Counted from the first letter of the stretch, positions 22,236 through 34,330 are shown. The stretch is DNA of 64,000 nt from Silene conica (GCA_029255685.2 CM055319.2:9038747-9102746); one strand, 5' to 3'. The notes: generated by a model from the letters alone, not told the origin. Made by a program: numbers and translations.

Positions 22236-23602
22236 TAATATCCCTCATTGAAATATTGTCCTCCGGATGTGTTATTACTTTGTTCGTTTTTAATAAAGTG
22301 AATAATGATTATAGTTATTTCCGTTAGCTAACATTGTTATTTTTATATATGATGTAGGTAAATAATAAATTGTGCTCCCAAAGAAATATATTGAAGATCA
22401 TATACGGATATACCGATATGCATATCATAGACTTCCTTATCATAAGACGAATGATATGGGTATGATACGAGACTAGTGTTTTAGAATCTTAATAGATTTT
22501 TATTATAAGAATGAGTATAATTTTACAATTTGGTTCAAATATATGTGCAATATTTTAAAGGTGGTGGACATGATATACGACGAAAACTAAAGGAGTGAAA
22601 TGTTTGAGAATCTTATTAGGAGGCGAAGCCGCACATGTAAATTGAAATAGCGAGGGACGAGAAATTCCTGAAGTATATATATTTATTAAGTTAAGACAAA
22701 TTCTATTTCATCCATATTATTTGACCCGTTTTCAACCAGAATTTATCTTGATATACAGTAATCGTCAGTCGTAAGATAAAACTAAGCGGACCAAATACAG
22801 GAAATAGTAGTGTATATATGTATGATCGTATGATATGCTTGATAAATGAGGAGACCAATACTATTCCGTTTAGTATCCTGATTATTTTTATTTTATTAAT
22901 TGTATTTTTTCCATATGTTGATAATTAATCTTGAGCTGAGTTAATATTAGTAATAAGTATTTTTGCATAATTAATATGTCAATTACACAGCATATGGCGT
23001 GGTAAGCCATTTATGTACGAGTTCACCTCATAACATAATTATTAAAATCATAATTGTTAAAACTGAATCATTGTATGTTTGTAACCTAGCCCCGGTAATT
23101 TAATAGCGCAGCCTTATACTAAACCTCAATATAATGTTGAATTATAGATCACAAATTTTCATATTACATAAATACATAATACCATGTTAATCCGTAATTT
23201 TAAAATATACTCGATATAACTTCAAAACTAAAGTTAAATGCCCTATGCAGGTCTCGAACTTGGGATCTTGACATAAATGTGTTTCTTATTACTCTCATTA
23301 GCATGTTGAATTATGGAAGCAGTGCACTCTTTTACGAATTCGACACTTCTATAGTTTCACTGTCTCCTATTTATAAAATTCCAAATTTTTAGACAGCTTA
23401 CTTAAGTAGACTTATCTTAAAGTTAGGGTTTTGAAAGGAAGTTAATTCATAAAATAATAGTTCATGTTAATAAATGAAATTGTTAAAATTAAAGCGGAAT
23501 CAATCAAAAGACAGCTCAAATCAAGTTAGAATAGTAATCTTGCATTGAAAAATTGAAAGATCATTGGACAAAAACAGTTATTTATAGGACATTACAAATT
23601 GG
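22236..23602. other. AT-rich intergenic DNA, no gene seen
   Basis: No coding motif. Around 23245-23275 the minus strand has AAGTTCGAGACCTG, which resembles a pol III B box; no convincing A box, tail or TSD was found. Confidence 0.5.
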
Positions 23603-23631
23603 CCCATGCATCGCACGGGAATTAAATCTAG
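23603..23631 (+). mobile_element. Helitron 3' terminus (plus strand)
   Basis: CCCATGC-ATC-GCACGGG forms a short hairpin with one mismatch, followed by AATTAAAT, CTAG and T. No 5' end or helicase sequence was recognised. Confidence 0.5.
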
Positions 23632-24320
23632 TTGAGAGATAAATTGAGGAGAAAAAATAGTAGAGGGCAAAGAAGATGGTTCTTTTTTAATCATTTGGGT
23701 TTGACTGACCTTAGTGATCAACCATAGTAGATATGACATTAGACTAATTAGTGTTAGATTTTTTATAATTAATTATTTAGTTTATGAAAAATCCTAAAGT
23801 TTTGGCCAATTAAACTGACAGTCAAATTATGGAATTAAATTGTCCTATTTTTCTTCTCCACTTCCCTTAGTTGACCACTACTCAGACCTCTATATTTGCA
23901 ACTGATTTTTGATGGCAAAATCAGTATAAGTACAACATAATTATTGATTAACAAAGTCAAATAACCTACTCTCCCTAAAGAAAAATACACCATCTAAATC
24001 AGTGAGAAGGAGGGTTCAGAACCGAAATCAGAAAAGCATACGGAAAGACGGGTTTACGGAAACTGGTTTACTAAAGAAAAATACACCATCTAAACTGGTT
24101 TACGGAAATCCGAAATCAGGATGTTTTGGGTTGATTCGGTTGTTCTGTTATTGATTATTAAATCTGGAATTATTGTTGGATTTAGTTTCTATTTTTTGCA
24201 ATTTGAAATCCGGAATATTTGTGTTCCTTTGTTTTTTCTGGGTTTAATGGAGGAAAACGGAGATAGGGATAAAGTTTGCTCAATTTGTGTGTTGTTCCTT
24301 TATCTGTTTGATTTGGTTAT
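23632..24320. other. Intergenic DNA, no gene seen
   Basis: A phrase of about 20 bp (AAAGAAAAATACACCATCTAAA) occurs twice, at 23978 and 24075. A 91-codon frame at 24121-24396 runs into the MITE and shows no family features. Confidence 0.5.
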
Positions 24321-24671
24321 TAAGAGCATCCACATCAATGGGGCACTCCATATTGCCTCTCTCTTTTTCTCATTCGTCCACCTCATTTTTCACTAACTTT
24401 TTCATTTACCTTTCCCGTTTCACATATATTTTTCTACGTCAATGGGGCACCCCAAGATGGACAAAGGTGGGTCATTTATTGTCAAAATTCCATATTTATT
24501 AGTGTGGTGGGGCCAAATTTCTATCATAAAAAATATGGGAACCTCCCCTCTTCTTAAGGGTGCTCCAACAAATGAGCAACAAGAAGACATAACCTACATT
24601 GATTTACCTCCCTATATGTAGTGATATGGCAAATTTAGGACACTAACTTCCAACCGATGTGGGTGGTCTAA
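24321..24671. mobile_element. Tourist-like MITE (PIF/Harbinger type)
   Basis: A 345-bp element (24324-24668) is flanked by TAA on both sides. The terminal inverted repeats are GAGCATCCACATCAATGG and, reversed from the right, GACCACCCACATCGGTTG: 12 of 18 positions agree, with the CCACATC core intact. There is no coding capacity. The TAA duplication and GA...CCACATC ends fit Tourist-type MITEs. Confidence 0.7.
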
Positions 24672-24925
24672 CAGTAGTATTAATATGATGGTGTGTGTCA
24701 ATTATAAGGGGTTGAGTTGTTTCCTTTTATCAAAACCCTTTCTTGCTTTAAAATGGTGCGACTAGACTTGATGCGTATTTGGGGTGATAATCAATTAAGA
24801 CGATCAACAAAAATACATATGTTGCAGCGGAAATAATATACTTGTGAAATATGACGAATTAGAACAAATAAAGAACGAAAAATAACAAAGAATGATGAAT
24901 GGTGAACGATTGATGATCGGTAGTG
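24672..24925. other. Left flank of the Tat-like insertion
   Basis: Includes ATGTTGCAGCGGAAATAA-type sequence often seen next to reversed copia LTRs. This DNA continues at 38208. No gene was seen. Confidence 0.35.
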
Positions 24926-24930
24926 GTGGC

Positions 24931-25612
24931 TGTAGGCACGGAAATTTTGTTAAAGTGCCGAGAATAAAACAAAATATATTATTTTAAGTTAATATCAAAT
25001 TTTAGCTTAATTTAATTATATTTGTCATGTTTAATGGAGTTCGGATCGACCCATATTACAAATTGGGTTATTTGAGCCCAAAAGCAAGCCAAGTGGTCAA
25101 TTGGGCTCTGAACCAAACAATGTGGTCAATTGGGCCCAAAAGAGAAGTCAAGCCTATAAACAAGGCCCAAACTCAAGTCCATTTGCCAAGGGAGAAATTC
25201 TTATAAATAAGACATTTCTCCACCATTTTAAGGGAGAAAGAAAAAAAATCGCTTGACAAGAGAAGAAATCATTTGTCAAAGTGAGGAGAAAAAAGACATC
25301 AAAAGCTCTCAAATTCTCTCTACAAATCACACTTGCAAGTAGACAACAAGCACTACAAAATCGTGCCGCCTACTCAAGTAAACCCAAAACAAATTCAAGC
25401 ATCGAAGAGAGATTCAAGTCAACGCGACCCTCTCAAGAAGCTAAAGTCAAGCAAGCGAGCCTCGAAGATCGTAGACTCCTAGTATTAATATTGTCGTAGA
25501 ATCAGTGGAATAATAGATGTTGTACACATAACTTTCTGAGATTATATAAACTCATTTGTCTATCTATTTTGTGTTACAGTTTTATTGCAATACAAAATTT
25601 GTTGTTGCTACA
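24931..25612 (+). repeat. 5' LTR of the Tat-like element
   Basis: 682 bp from TGTAGGCACGG to GTTGCTACA. A TATA box (TATAAATA, 25202-25209) marks the likely U3/R boundary. The 72-codon frame inside recurs in the other LTR and is not taken as a gene. Confidence 0.9.
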
Positions 25613-25618
25613 AATTTT

Positions 25619-25636
25619 TGGTGAACCCGACGTGAA
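25619..25636 (+). promoter_or_regulatory. Probable primer-binding site
   Basis: TGGTGAACCCGACGTGAA starts six bases after the 5' LTR, at the usual place and with the usual TGG start. I could not match it to a specific tRNA. Confidence 0.45.
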
Positions 25637-25684
25637 CACCTCTATCTCTCATCTCTACAACAAGTTCAACTTCAAGAAGCAAGG

Positions 25685-28510
25685 ATGTCTTCAAATTCAT
25701 CAAGCACACCTTCAAGAACTTATGCATCAATCCTCAAAGGGTCTCCTAATGTTGTTCCTTCATCAAGCATTCCCACAATTGGTGTTGCCACTAGAAGAAT
25801 GTCAAAGAAGGTTGTTATCAATGTTGCTGCTGAAAGCCTGCGCACCGCTCATGTTACTAAGAGGCCTCATAAGTATTCAGTTGAATCCATTGCTGCTGCT
25901 GCTACTGCAATAATCAACAAGGCTTCATCTCCACAAAAGGAGGTCAAGAAGTCCAAGGCTAGTGGTTCATCCCCTCGCAAGGTGAAGAAGACAATGCCAA
26001 AGAAGGAGGAAGTTTCAACCCCTATCTTCGAATCAGTCATGGTCGTTGGTGGCTCTAGCATTGAAGAACAGATAGAGAATATGAACAAGCTCCTTGAGAG
26101 AATGATGCAGGAAAATGAAGAAAAGAATAAGAAGATTGAAGAACTTCAGAAGGAAATGGAGGACCTTCGTAACAAGGACATGTCAAGTCATCGTGACACC
26201 GAAGAAGAGGATGATGAAGAAGATGAAGAATATGATGATGACAAGAAAGATGATGGGAAGCCCCCCAAAAATGATCTAAGTGCCTACACCGAAAAGAAGC
26301 TGCAGGACTTGATAGCCAACACGATCAAGAACCAGCTAGGTGAAAGTTCCTTCAACGGTCTTCGATTTGTGAAGCCATATACTAAGAGGATCGATGTCTT
26401 ACGCATGCCAGTCAGATATCAACCTCCCAAGTTCCAACAATTCGATGGAAAAGGCAACCCCAAGCAACACATTGCTCACTTTGTGGAGACATGCAATAAC
26501 GCCGGGACATATGGAGACTTGTTGGTGAAGCAATTTGTTCGTTCTCTCAAAGGCATTGCATTTGATTGGTACACGGATCTAGGTTCTGAGTCGATTGACA
26601 GCTGGGACCAGATGGAGAATGAGTTCATGAATAAGTTCTATAGTACAAGGCGCATAGTCATCATGAGTGAACTAACCAACACAACTCAATGGGAAGATGA
26701 AGCTGTTGTGGAATACATCAATCGTTGACGTGCACTAAGTCTGGAATGCAAGGATCGTTTAAGCGAGACTTCAGCAGTCGGTATGTGCATCAATGGAATG
26801 AAGTGGGAGCTCTTGTACATCTTGAATGGGATCAAGCCCAAAAGCTTTCAAGAGTTGGCAACTCGTGCTCATGACATGGAGGTAACGATCAACGCTCGGA
26901 ACAAAACAAAATCATCTTCCTCTAAGCCCCCTAGCGAGAAGAAAGAGTTCAAGAAAACAGACAAGAGTTCTAAGGGTTCATCCAAGGAAACTATGACAGT
27001 TACAACCAGTAATGCGCCTGTCAAAATCTCTGCAAAACCAAAGTATGACAAAAAGAAGGAGACATATGCCAAGGACTTCAAGCGTGATAAACCAACATTG
27101 AAGGATTTGCAAAACAAGAAATATCCGTTTCCTGATTCAGATCTTTCAGGCATGCTCGACGACTTGTTGGAAAAGAATGTCATTCAGTTGCCAGAATCAA
27201 AGCGTCCTGACCAAGCAAATAGGACGACAGATCCCAACTACTGTCGTTACCATCGTTTAGTCAGTTATCCACTAGAGAAGTGCATAACCCTCAAAGAAAA
27301 GATTATGCAATTAGCAAAAGATGGGAAGATCATCTTGGATCTTGATGAGACAGTGACAACAAATCACACCAGCGTGACGGTTGAAGGATTTGACATGCCA
27401 ATCACGGAATGCTCGAATGTGATGGTCGTCGCTCCTAAGCAAGAAGAAATATGCGTGATACAATTTGGAAGCTTGGAGCCTACAATGTTCCGAATTCAAA
27501 GGTTGATATCACCGCCGCAAAAGAAAACTCTAGTCGCGATTGCAACCATGGAGGCCAACATTGATGATGATAATGAAGGTTGGACATTGGTGACACGAAA
27601 GAAGCCAAAGAAGCAAGTGAAGCCACAAAATCAACAACCTGCACCTCGCAAAAGAAAACAAACTAAGAGGAGAGGCTCACGACGCTCTAAAGGCAAGAAG
27701 AAATCGAAGAAGGTGATCAAATCACATGTCCTTCCAATTGATTTGTTGGAACAACCACCTATGGCTCCTATCATTCTTGAAGAGTTTTTCCCTGAGGACT
27801 ATCTCAACAAAGTTTCTGTCAATACTGTTGGGGTGACTGATGAAAGTGAAGGGGATAAAGGAAAAGATGGTAATCCAGACTCCGTATCATTGGAAAGCTC
27901 AAGGCAATCCCAAGACACCAAAGTGTTAGCCATTCTTGATGCTCTTCCAAAGCGAATGGGATGGAAGCAAATGTTTCACCTTCCTAAGGAGATGCGTCAT
28001 CAAGTCGTCCATGCTCTTCAAAATCCAGGATTATATGAGGAAAAGTTGAAGGACGCAGGGGAGCCTGCAGAGCAAGAAAACAAATGTGTGTCTTGCAACA
28101 CCGCCTTATCTTTCTCTGATGAAGACTTGTTGCTTGGATCAAAGCTTCACAATAGGCCGTTGTATGTATTTGGCTATATAAGAGGCAAGAGGGTGAACCG
28201 TATCTTGATCGATGGAGGCTCTAGTGTGAATCTCATGCCGAAGACAACCATGATTGAGTTAGGCATTACAATGAATGAATTGTCTAGTAGCCGAACAATA
28301 ATTCATGGCTTCAACTTCAATGGCGAGCGTGCTGTTGGCATAATTCGTGTAAACCTTAGCATGGAGGATTTATCTTCTGACACCTTATTTCAGGTTATTG
28401 ATGCAAAGACCTCGTTCAAGTTGTTGTTAGGTCGACCTTGGAAGCATGAGAATGGTGTGGTCGCTTCAACTCTCCATCAATGTCTAAAATATTATCGTGG
28501 AAGTGAGTGA
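25685..28510 (+). pseudogene. gag: Tat-like gag-protease frame, interrupted
   Basis: The frame starts at ATG 25685 and stays in one phase to the TGA at 28508-28510, broken by a TGA at 26726-26728 where the family has Trp (after EYINR). Residues about 120-165 form a coiled coil (MNKLLERMMQENEEKNKK...), followed by an acidic patch. The Retrotrans_gag domain covers about 240-350 (KFQQFDGKGNPKQHIAHFVE, FDWYTDLGSESIDSWDQME). A basic stretch precedes the aspartic protease near the end, with the active-site motif LIDGGSSVNLMP at about 28204-28240, where Asp-Gly-Gly replaces Asp-Ser/Thr-Gly, and LLGRPW at about 28425. Product roles: capsid and polyprotein cleavage. Confidence 0.85.
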
Positions 28511-28525
28511 AAAATAAATGGTGAT

Positions 28526-29753
28526 GTGAAACCCTTTAATAAGGTTGATTCATTCTTCGCGGATGCAAAGTTTTTTGAAGAAAATGTCACTTCAAGTGAA
28601 TTTTTATCATCCACTATTTCATCAACTGGGGAAGGAGGCAAAGGAAAAAGGGTTGAGAACTCTCCAGAGACTCATGTCCATGGTGTAAAGATGGAAGTGG
28701 GGCAAAGTAGCCAATCACAGAACAATGACAAGGTTAGTCTTGAAGCGCCAGCTAAGGAAAAAGGTCCACAAAAGAGTCAAACTCCAGTGCTTCGGTATAT
28801 TCCAAAGTCACGACGCAAGGAAGGTGAAAGTCCTTTTGTTGAATGCCATAGTTCAAAGACAGTGGCCAAAGAAAAAGTTAAGTCCAACCATGTAGTCACG
28901 CAAGAGTGGATGTTGAAACTCGTCACCCCTCTACCTAGCACGGCTGGAAAACAGGTGGTGAAATATGCTCCTGCAGGGTTTGTTCCATCATCAGGCAAAG
29001 TATCTCAGGGAAAGAAAATGGCGTGTTCAACTCCAATGCATATAAATTGTTGGCTAAAGCTGGATATGACTTTGAAAATCCCACCCCATTGGGAAAAGTT
29101 ATAAGTGTTGAGCCTTATGGTCTTAATGAGACTCAAAAGAAACTTTTTAAGGAAGAAGGGAGCTTCAATGCTTCTAAGGTTGGCCTAGGCTATGAATCTC
29201 CTTCGCCTGTAAGGATTGGTGCTCAACGAAAAGTAGATGCATTATCCTCTCAGTGCATAACACCTGGGGAAGTGGAAGAAGATGAAAATCCAAATGATAT
29301 GACAACATCAAAATCCCTTGTCTTCGATAGGATTCAGCCATCTACAACAAGAGTGACTCCTTCTGTGTTTGATCGATTAGGGGGCATACTTTGTCACAAC
29401 AATAAATTCCCTTAAGAAATCATTTTTCCGTCTTCAAAAGATTGGGTGTGAAGGATAATGTCACTAGTGCTCGTGAGTCAAGTACCTCATCACATTTGAA
29501 GAAGAAAGGATCCGTGCTTAAGCGTTTGGGCACTCCATCTCGTTCAGTGTTTGATCGCTTGAAAGACTCCAATGGGATTAAAGATCATAGGCAAATGCAT
29601 AAAGCCCCAAGCTGTGAAAGCGAAGATGAGGTGAAAGTCGGTGATGATCTCAGAAGTGTCGTCCCTTCTCGAATGAAGCGCATAGAGGTGATAAACATAG
29701 TGCAAGAGCAACCGCTGAAGGTGAAAAGGCATGTTGTGGTCCTTACTAATTAA
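28526..29753 (+). pseudogene. Protease-RT linker of the Tat-like polyprotein, frameshifted
   Basis: Continues in the gag phase to about 29020, then shifts frame (the 29023-29415 frame carries the family text), and shifts again before 29442. Stops at 28508-28510 and 29751-29753 (TAA, followed in phase by more family sequence) also break it. The segment is Ser/Lys-rich with repeated SVFDRL-type motifs (about 29365 and 29550) and has no catalytic domain. I cannot assign a role beyond linker. Confidence 0.65.
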
Positions 29754-31190
29754 GAGAAAACATCGACTTTCCAAGAAAGGTGGAAGCCTCGGCTTGGTAA
29801 ATTTTCGACAGTACCGAATGCGAGTAACACGAAAGAGTTGGAGGATGAAATAATGACATCTTATCACATCACCGTAGAGGAAGTTCTTGATGCTAATGAA
29901 GAAGTTGAAGCTGATGAAGCTCCAGAATTGCTAGAAGATGGGGGGCAATCACCTATCGATGACCTAAAGGAGCTGAACTTAGGTTCTTCGGAGGACCCTC
30001 GACCAATATATGTTAGTGCACTTCTTACAGAAAAGGAGGAACATGAGTACTTCAAGCTTTTAACTGAGTACAAAGATGTTTTCGCTTAGAATTACACTGA
30101 AATGCCAGGGTTAAGTCCTAAAATTGCAGTACATCGCTTGGCGGTGAAGAAAGGTGTGAGTCCCAAGAAACAACCTCATCGACGTTTCAGGTCAGAGTTG
30201 GTTCCTGAAATTGAGAAAGAAGTGAACAAACTCATCGAAGCTGGTTTTATTCGAGAGGTAACATACCCAACATGGATTGCTAACATTGTGCCAGTCAGAA
30301 AGAAGAATGGCCAGTTACGCGTTTGTGTGGATTTTCGAGATCTCAATGATGCTTGCCCAAAAGATGATTTTCCTTTGCCTGTCACAGAGCTCATGATTGA
30401 TGCGACGACTGGACATGAAGCTCTTTCCTTCATGGATTGCACTGCAGGATATAATCAAATTCTCATGGCACCTGAAGATCAAGAAGCCACTGCTTTCCGT
30501 ACCCCAAAGGGAATATTTTGTTACAAAGTTATGCCATTTGGTCTCAAGAATGCAGGAGCAACATACCAACGTGCTATGCAAAAGATCTTTGATGACATGT
30601 TACACAAGTCAATTGAGTGTTATGTTATGATGTTGTGGTTAAATCCAAGAAAAGGGCAAGCTTTGGCTGACTTCCTTGCTGATCATCCAGTCCCTGCGAA
30701 AGGAGAACTTCAAGATGATCTTCCTGGTGAAGAGATATTCTATGTAGATGTGCTTCCACCATGGCAAATGTACTTTGATGGTGCAGCAAGACGTGATGGT
30801 GCCGGAGCTGGTGTTGTATTCTTGTCTCCCGAAGGTCATGTGTTGCCTTACTCCTTCGTGCTCGTTGAACTATGCTCGAACAATGTGGCCGAATATCAAG
30901 CTCTAATCTTAGGTCTTCAAATGGCAATTGAAATAGGGATCAAAGACTTGGACATCTATGGAGATTCTTTGTTGGTGGTGAACCAAGTCCTTGATGAATT
31001 CGAAGTAAAGAAGGATGATCTCATTCCATATCATCAATATGCAATTCAGCTACTTAACAAGTTGGATAGTGTTCATATTGGACATGTGCCAAGGAGTGCC
31101 AATAAGATGGCTGACGCGCTTGCCAATCTTGCAGCCACTTTGGCACTGGGGGCAGAGGAAGTCACAACAATTCCAGTTTGCAACCGCTGA
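29754..31190 (+). pseudogene. pol: Tat-like RT fragment fused to the extra RNase H
   Basis: The phase is shared with 29442-29753; a TAG at 30087-30089 replaces the Trp before NYTEMPG. From 30102 there are 362 codons. RT fingers and palm are present: VDFRDLNDACPKDDFPLP, MDCTAGYNQI, MPFGLKNAGATYQRAM. At about 30627 the YVDD active site is destroyed by loss of one base, and after KSKK-coding sequence the frame jumps to GQALADFLADHP. The rest of RT and the first RNase H are deleted, probably close to 0.9 kb. The extra (archaeal-type) RNase H remains with its acidic residues: YFDGAARRDGAG, NNVAEYQALILGL, DIYGDSLLVVNQV. A TGA at 31188-31190 stands where Trp is expected. Confidence 0.85.
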
Positions 31191-32515
31191 GTGGTACCAC
31201 TTTTAGAGGGTGGAGAACGTGTAGAGTCATCTAACATGATTAGTGTTTGCCAAATTGATAATGATGATTGGCGCCAGCCTATCATTGATTTCTTGGAACA
31301 TCAAAAGCTTCCTGATGACCCCAGGCATAAAGTGGAGATTCATCGTCGTGCTCCAAGGTTCATATATTATAAAGGAACGCTTTACAGACGATCTTTCCTT
31401 GGGCAATGGCTAAGGTGTCTTGGTGAAACTGAAGCTTCAGAAGCCATGTACGAAGCTCATTCAGGTGTTTGTGGCGCACATCAATCTGGTCCAAAGCTTC
31501 ATGATCGTGTGAAAAGAATGGGCTACTATTGGCCAACCATGGTACAGGATTGCATGGACTTTGCGAAGAAGTGTGATGCTTGTCAATTAAATGCAAATTT
31601 CATACATCAACCTCCAGAGCCTTTGCATCCTACCATTTCATCATGACCCTTTGAAATGTGGGGACTGGATGTAGTAGGACCTATAACTCCAAAAGCATCA
31701 AATGGGCATGAATACATCCTAGCTGCAACTGACTATTTCTCAAAGTGGGCGGAAGCCATAAGTGTGCGCGAGGTCAAAAAGGAAACGGTTGTTGATTTCA
31801 TTCGCACTCAGATCATCTTTCGATATGGTGTACCACAACGCATCATAACTGATAATGGCAAGCAATTCTTTAACAAGTTGATGACGAGTCTGGGTGCAAA
31901 ATTCAAATTTAAGCAATACAAGTCTTCCATGTACAATGCGCCTGCGAATGGCTTGGCTGAGGCTTTTAACAAGACACTGTGCAACTTGTTGAGAAAAGTG
32001 GTGGCAAAGTCAAAACGTGACTGTATGAGAGAATTGGTGAGGCATTGTGGGCCTATCGTACCACGTACAAGACACCCACTCAAGCAACCCCGTATGCGTT
32101 GGTGTATGGAGTTGAAGCTGTGTTGCCTTTAGAACTTCAAATTCAGTCCTTGAAAGTTGCCATTCAGGAGGAACTCACAAGTGATGATAATGATAAGCTG
32201 CGTTTGGCGGAATTGGAAGCCTTAGATGAGAAGAGGTTACAAGCACAGCAGAAATTGCAATGTTATCAAACACGATTGTCCCGTGCATTCAACAAAAAGG
32301 TACGCCCTCGATCTTTTCAGGCAGGAGACTTGGTGCTCGCAGTAAGAAGGCCGATCATTACTTCTCACAAACCAGGGGGCAAATTTACTTCCAAATGGGA
32401 TGGGTCATACGTCGTGCAAGAAGTATACACCAATGATGCTTATAAGATTGTTGATGAAGATGGTGTTCGCATAGGACCGATCAACGGAAAATTCTTGAAG
32501 CGCTACTACTCCTAA
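31191..32515 (+). pseudogene. Tat-like integrase, interrupted
   Basis: In phase with the RT/RNase H frame. The zinc-binding HHCC domain is at about 31455-31590 (EAHSGVCGAHQ, KKCDACQ). A TGA at 31644-31646 replaces Trp just before PFEMWGLDVVG. The catalytic core keeps D (GLDVVG), D (ITDNGKQF) and E (NGLAEAFNKTL). A single-base loss near 32015 moves the reading to another frame, where the C-terminal domain continues to a TAA at 32513-32515 (WAYRTTYKTPTQ, FQAGDLVLAVRRP, WDGSYVV). Intact family members insert cDNA into the genome; this copy cannot be translated as one protein. Confidence 0.85.
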
Positions 32516-32593
32516 GCAAGAGGCTAAACTGCATAAACTCCTAAGCAAGAGGCTAAACTGCATAAGCTCCTAAGCAAGAGGCTAAACTACATA
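32509..32593 (+). repeat. Three 29-bp tandem repeats after integrase
   Basis: CTCCTAAGCAAGAGGCTAAA units start at 32509, 32538 and 32567; the first overlaps the integrase stop. Confidence 0.85.
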
Positions 32594-32727
32594 CCAAAAT
32601 TAATAAATAAATCAATAAAAAAAGATAACAAAATCCTTCACAAAAAAAAACCCAAAAAAAAGGTTCACAAACAGAAAATCCTTCAAAAGAAAAACATCAA
32701 AAAAAACAAAACAAAAAACAAAAAAAT
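32594..32727 (+). repeat. A-rich low-complexity tract
   Basis: Oligo-A interrupted by AATCCTTC-type words. No gene. Confidence 0.8.
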
Positions 32728-32944
32728 CCTTCTATGAACTACGCCGGCTTGATCTTGTAGAGTGCTACCTTGGTGCTTTATGAGTACGTAGGCAACTTAA
32801 GTAAGTCATTTACTTAAGTGCAGCCACACCACCAAAAAAATCCTTTAACGAACTACGTTGGCTTGATCTTGCATTGTCCACCATGGTCAATTTGCGAGTG
32901 CGTAGGCAGTTTGAGCAAACACTTTGTTCAAGTGCAGCCACACC
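32728..32944 (+). repeat. Two ~105-bp repeats typical of Tat 3' regions
   Basis: Units 32728-32831 and 32840-32944 share GAACTACG..GGCTTGATCTTG, a central TACGTAGGCA/TGCGTAGGCA and a closing AAGTGCAGCCACACC. I recognise this pattern from the 3' non-coding region of plant Tat elements. Function unknown. Confidence 0.65.
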
Positions 32945-33589
32945 AAAAATCAAAGTCTATCAAAATCGCTCCTGGCCCGCAAGAGTTTAAACTGTGTACG
33001 GTTAAATCAACTTCAAATCCATCAGTCTTGAGGTATAAGTACAATCTTGATCAGTGATGTCTTTTGTAAGAACGTAGATGTCTTCGTGTATCTTCTAGAT
33101 CTCCAAGTGCCTTGCCTTCTTCAAAAGAGTGTAGAGTTTTGTAGCTGACGGTGATCCATGACGAGCCTCTATTATCTGTGATGGTCAAGATTGCTTCGAT
33201 TAGAAATATAGCTCTAGCTTTTTATGCTATCCAAATCTTCAAAACCATGTTTCAAATCGGTCATCAAACTCGATCCTCCATATAGACATGGATAGTTTTG
33301 CAAGGACCTTTAGAGAAATTCGTGTTGCATGGTTGTTTGACGAAGTAACATAGTGGAGCGACTTGCAATCCTTGTGTGTTTTTGACTTGGGGAGCTACTT
33401 GAAATCCTTGTGTGATTTGATTTGGGGAGCGACTTGTAATCCTCTTGCGGTCAACTGGTTGACTTCCTGGCATGAGACTAAAACGAGTATCGAAAACTCG
33501 GATCCCTCGTAGTCTTTCGTGGTTCATGAGTTGGGTACATTGCATAACACCCCTAGGGGAGTCGAAATGATCCACTCATGATTCTTCAA
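32945..33589 (+). other. 3' non-coding region of the Tat-like element, part 1
   Basis: Contains GGGGAGCGACTTG/GGGGAGCTACTTG AAATCCTTGTGTG phrases repeated at about 33352, 33390 and 33424. No coding motif. Confidence 0.55.
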
Positions 33590-33960
33590 ACGCTCTAGCG
33601 ACCAATAGGACATGTTGTTTGCTTCATAACTTAAAATCCTCTTGTTCTCAGGTGCGTTGTTTAGCTTGATGAGAAATCGGAATGAGCCTTCTTGAAAGCG
33701 TCGGATTCTCCCACGGTAGACTCAAAGAATATCGAAATGATCGAACTCGAACTTCCTCGACTGCTCTAGCGGCCAGCGGGACATGTTGTTGCATAGCTTG
33801 GAAGAGAAATAAAACGAACCAACTCTGAGTAGCTTGAAATCCTCTTGCATTCGACTAGACCAGTGTGTTGTTTAGCTTGATGAGAACTTGGAATGAGCCA
33901 TCTTGAAAGTTTCAGTTGCTCCCATGGTAGACTTGAAGGATCAAACTCGAGCATGCATCT
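33590..33960 (+). repeat. Two imperfect ~185-bp repeats
   Basis: The phrase GTTGTTTAGCTTGATGAGAA followed by GGAATGAGCC-TCTTGAAAG occurs at about 33657 and 33852. GCTCTAGCG(A/G)CCA-(A/G)-GACATGTTGTT occurs at about 33592 and 33764. Together these outline two diverged units. Confidence 0.6.
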
Positions 33961-34107
33961 TCATGGTTTCCGGCGTCAATGGGTCAGGAATGTTGAAATG
34001 ATCTAACTCGGACTTCCTGATAATCTTCAATCATCGACGGATAGGTTCACGACGCAAGATACTTCGAATTCTCCTTCGGCTGACATGACAGGCACATGTT
34101 TGTCATA

Positions 34108-34330
34108 GAGGGTACGGTGATGTGTTGATGGCTTGATGCGTTGATCACCGAACTAATAGAGGGTCCGTTGATGTGTTGATGCGCTGATCGCCGAACTAAT
34201 TGAGGGTACGGTGATGTGTTGATGCGTTGATCGCCGAACTAATTGAGGGTACGGTGATGTGTTGATGCGTTGATCGCCGAACTAATTGAGGGTACGGTGA
34301 TGTGTTGACGCGTTGATCGCCGAGCTAAGA
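34108..34330 (+). repeat. Five 43-bp tandem repeats (first unit 51 bp)
   Basis: GAGGGTACGGTGATGTGTTG units start at 34108, 34159, 34202, 34245 and 34288; the middle units are nearly identical. The array lies just downstream (minus strand) of the end of the antisense ORF. Confidence 0.9.

Noticed and set aside
23240..23330. A second SINE (B-box-like AAGTTCGAGACC on the minus strand)
   Set aside because: No acceptable A box at the right distance, no tail and no target-site duplication.
32818..33057. 79-codon frame after integrase
   Set aside because: Overlaps the conserved 105-bp non-coding Tat repeats; no domain.
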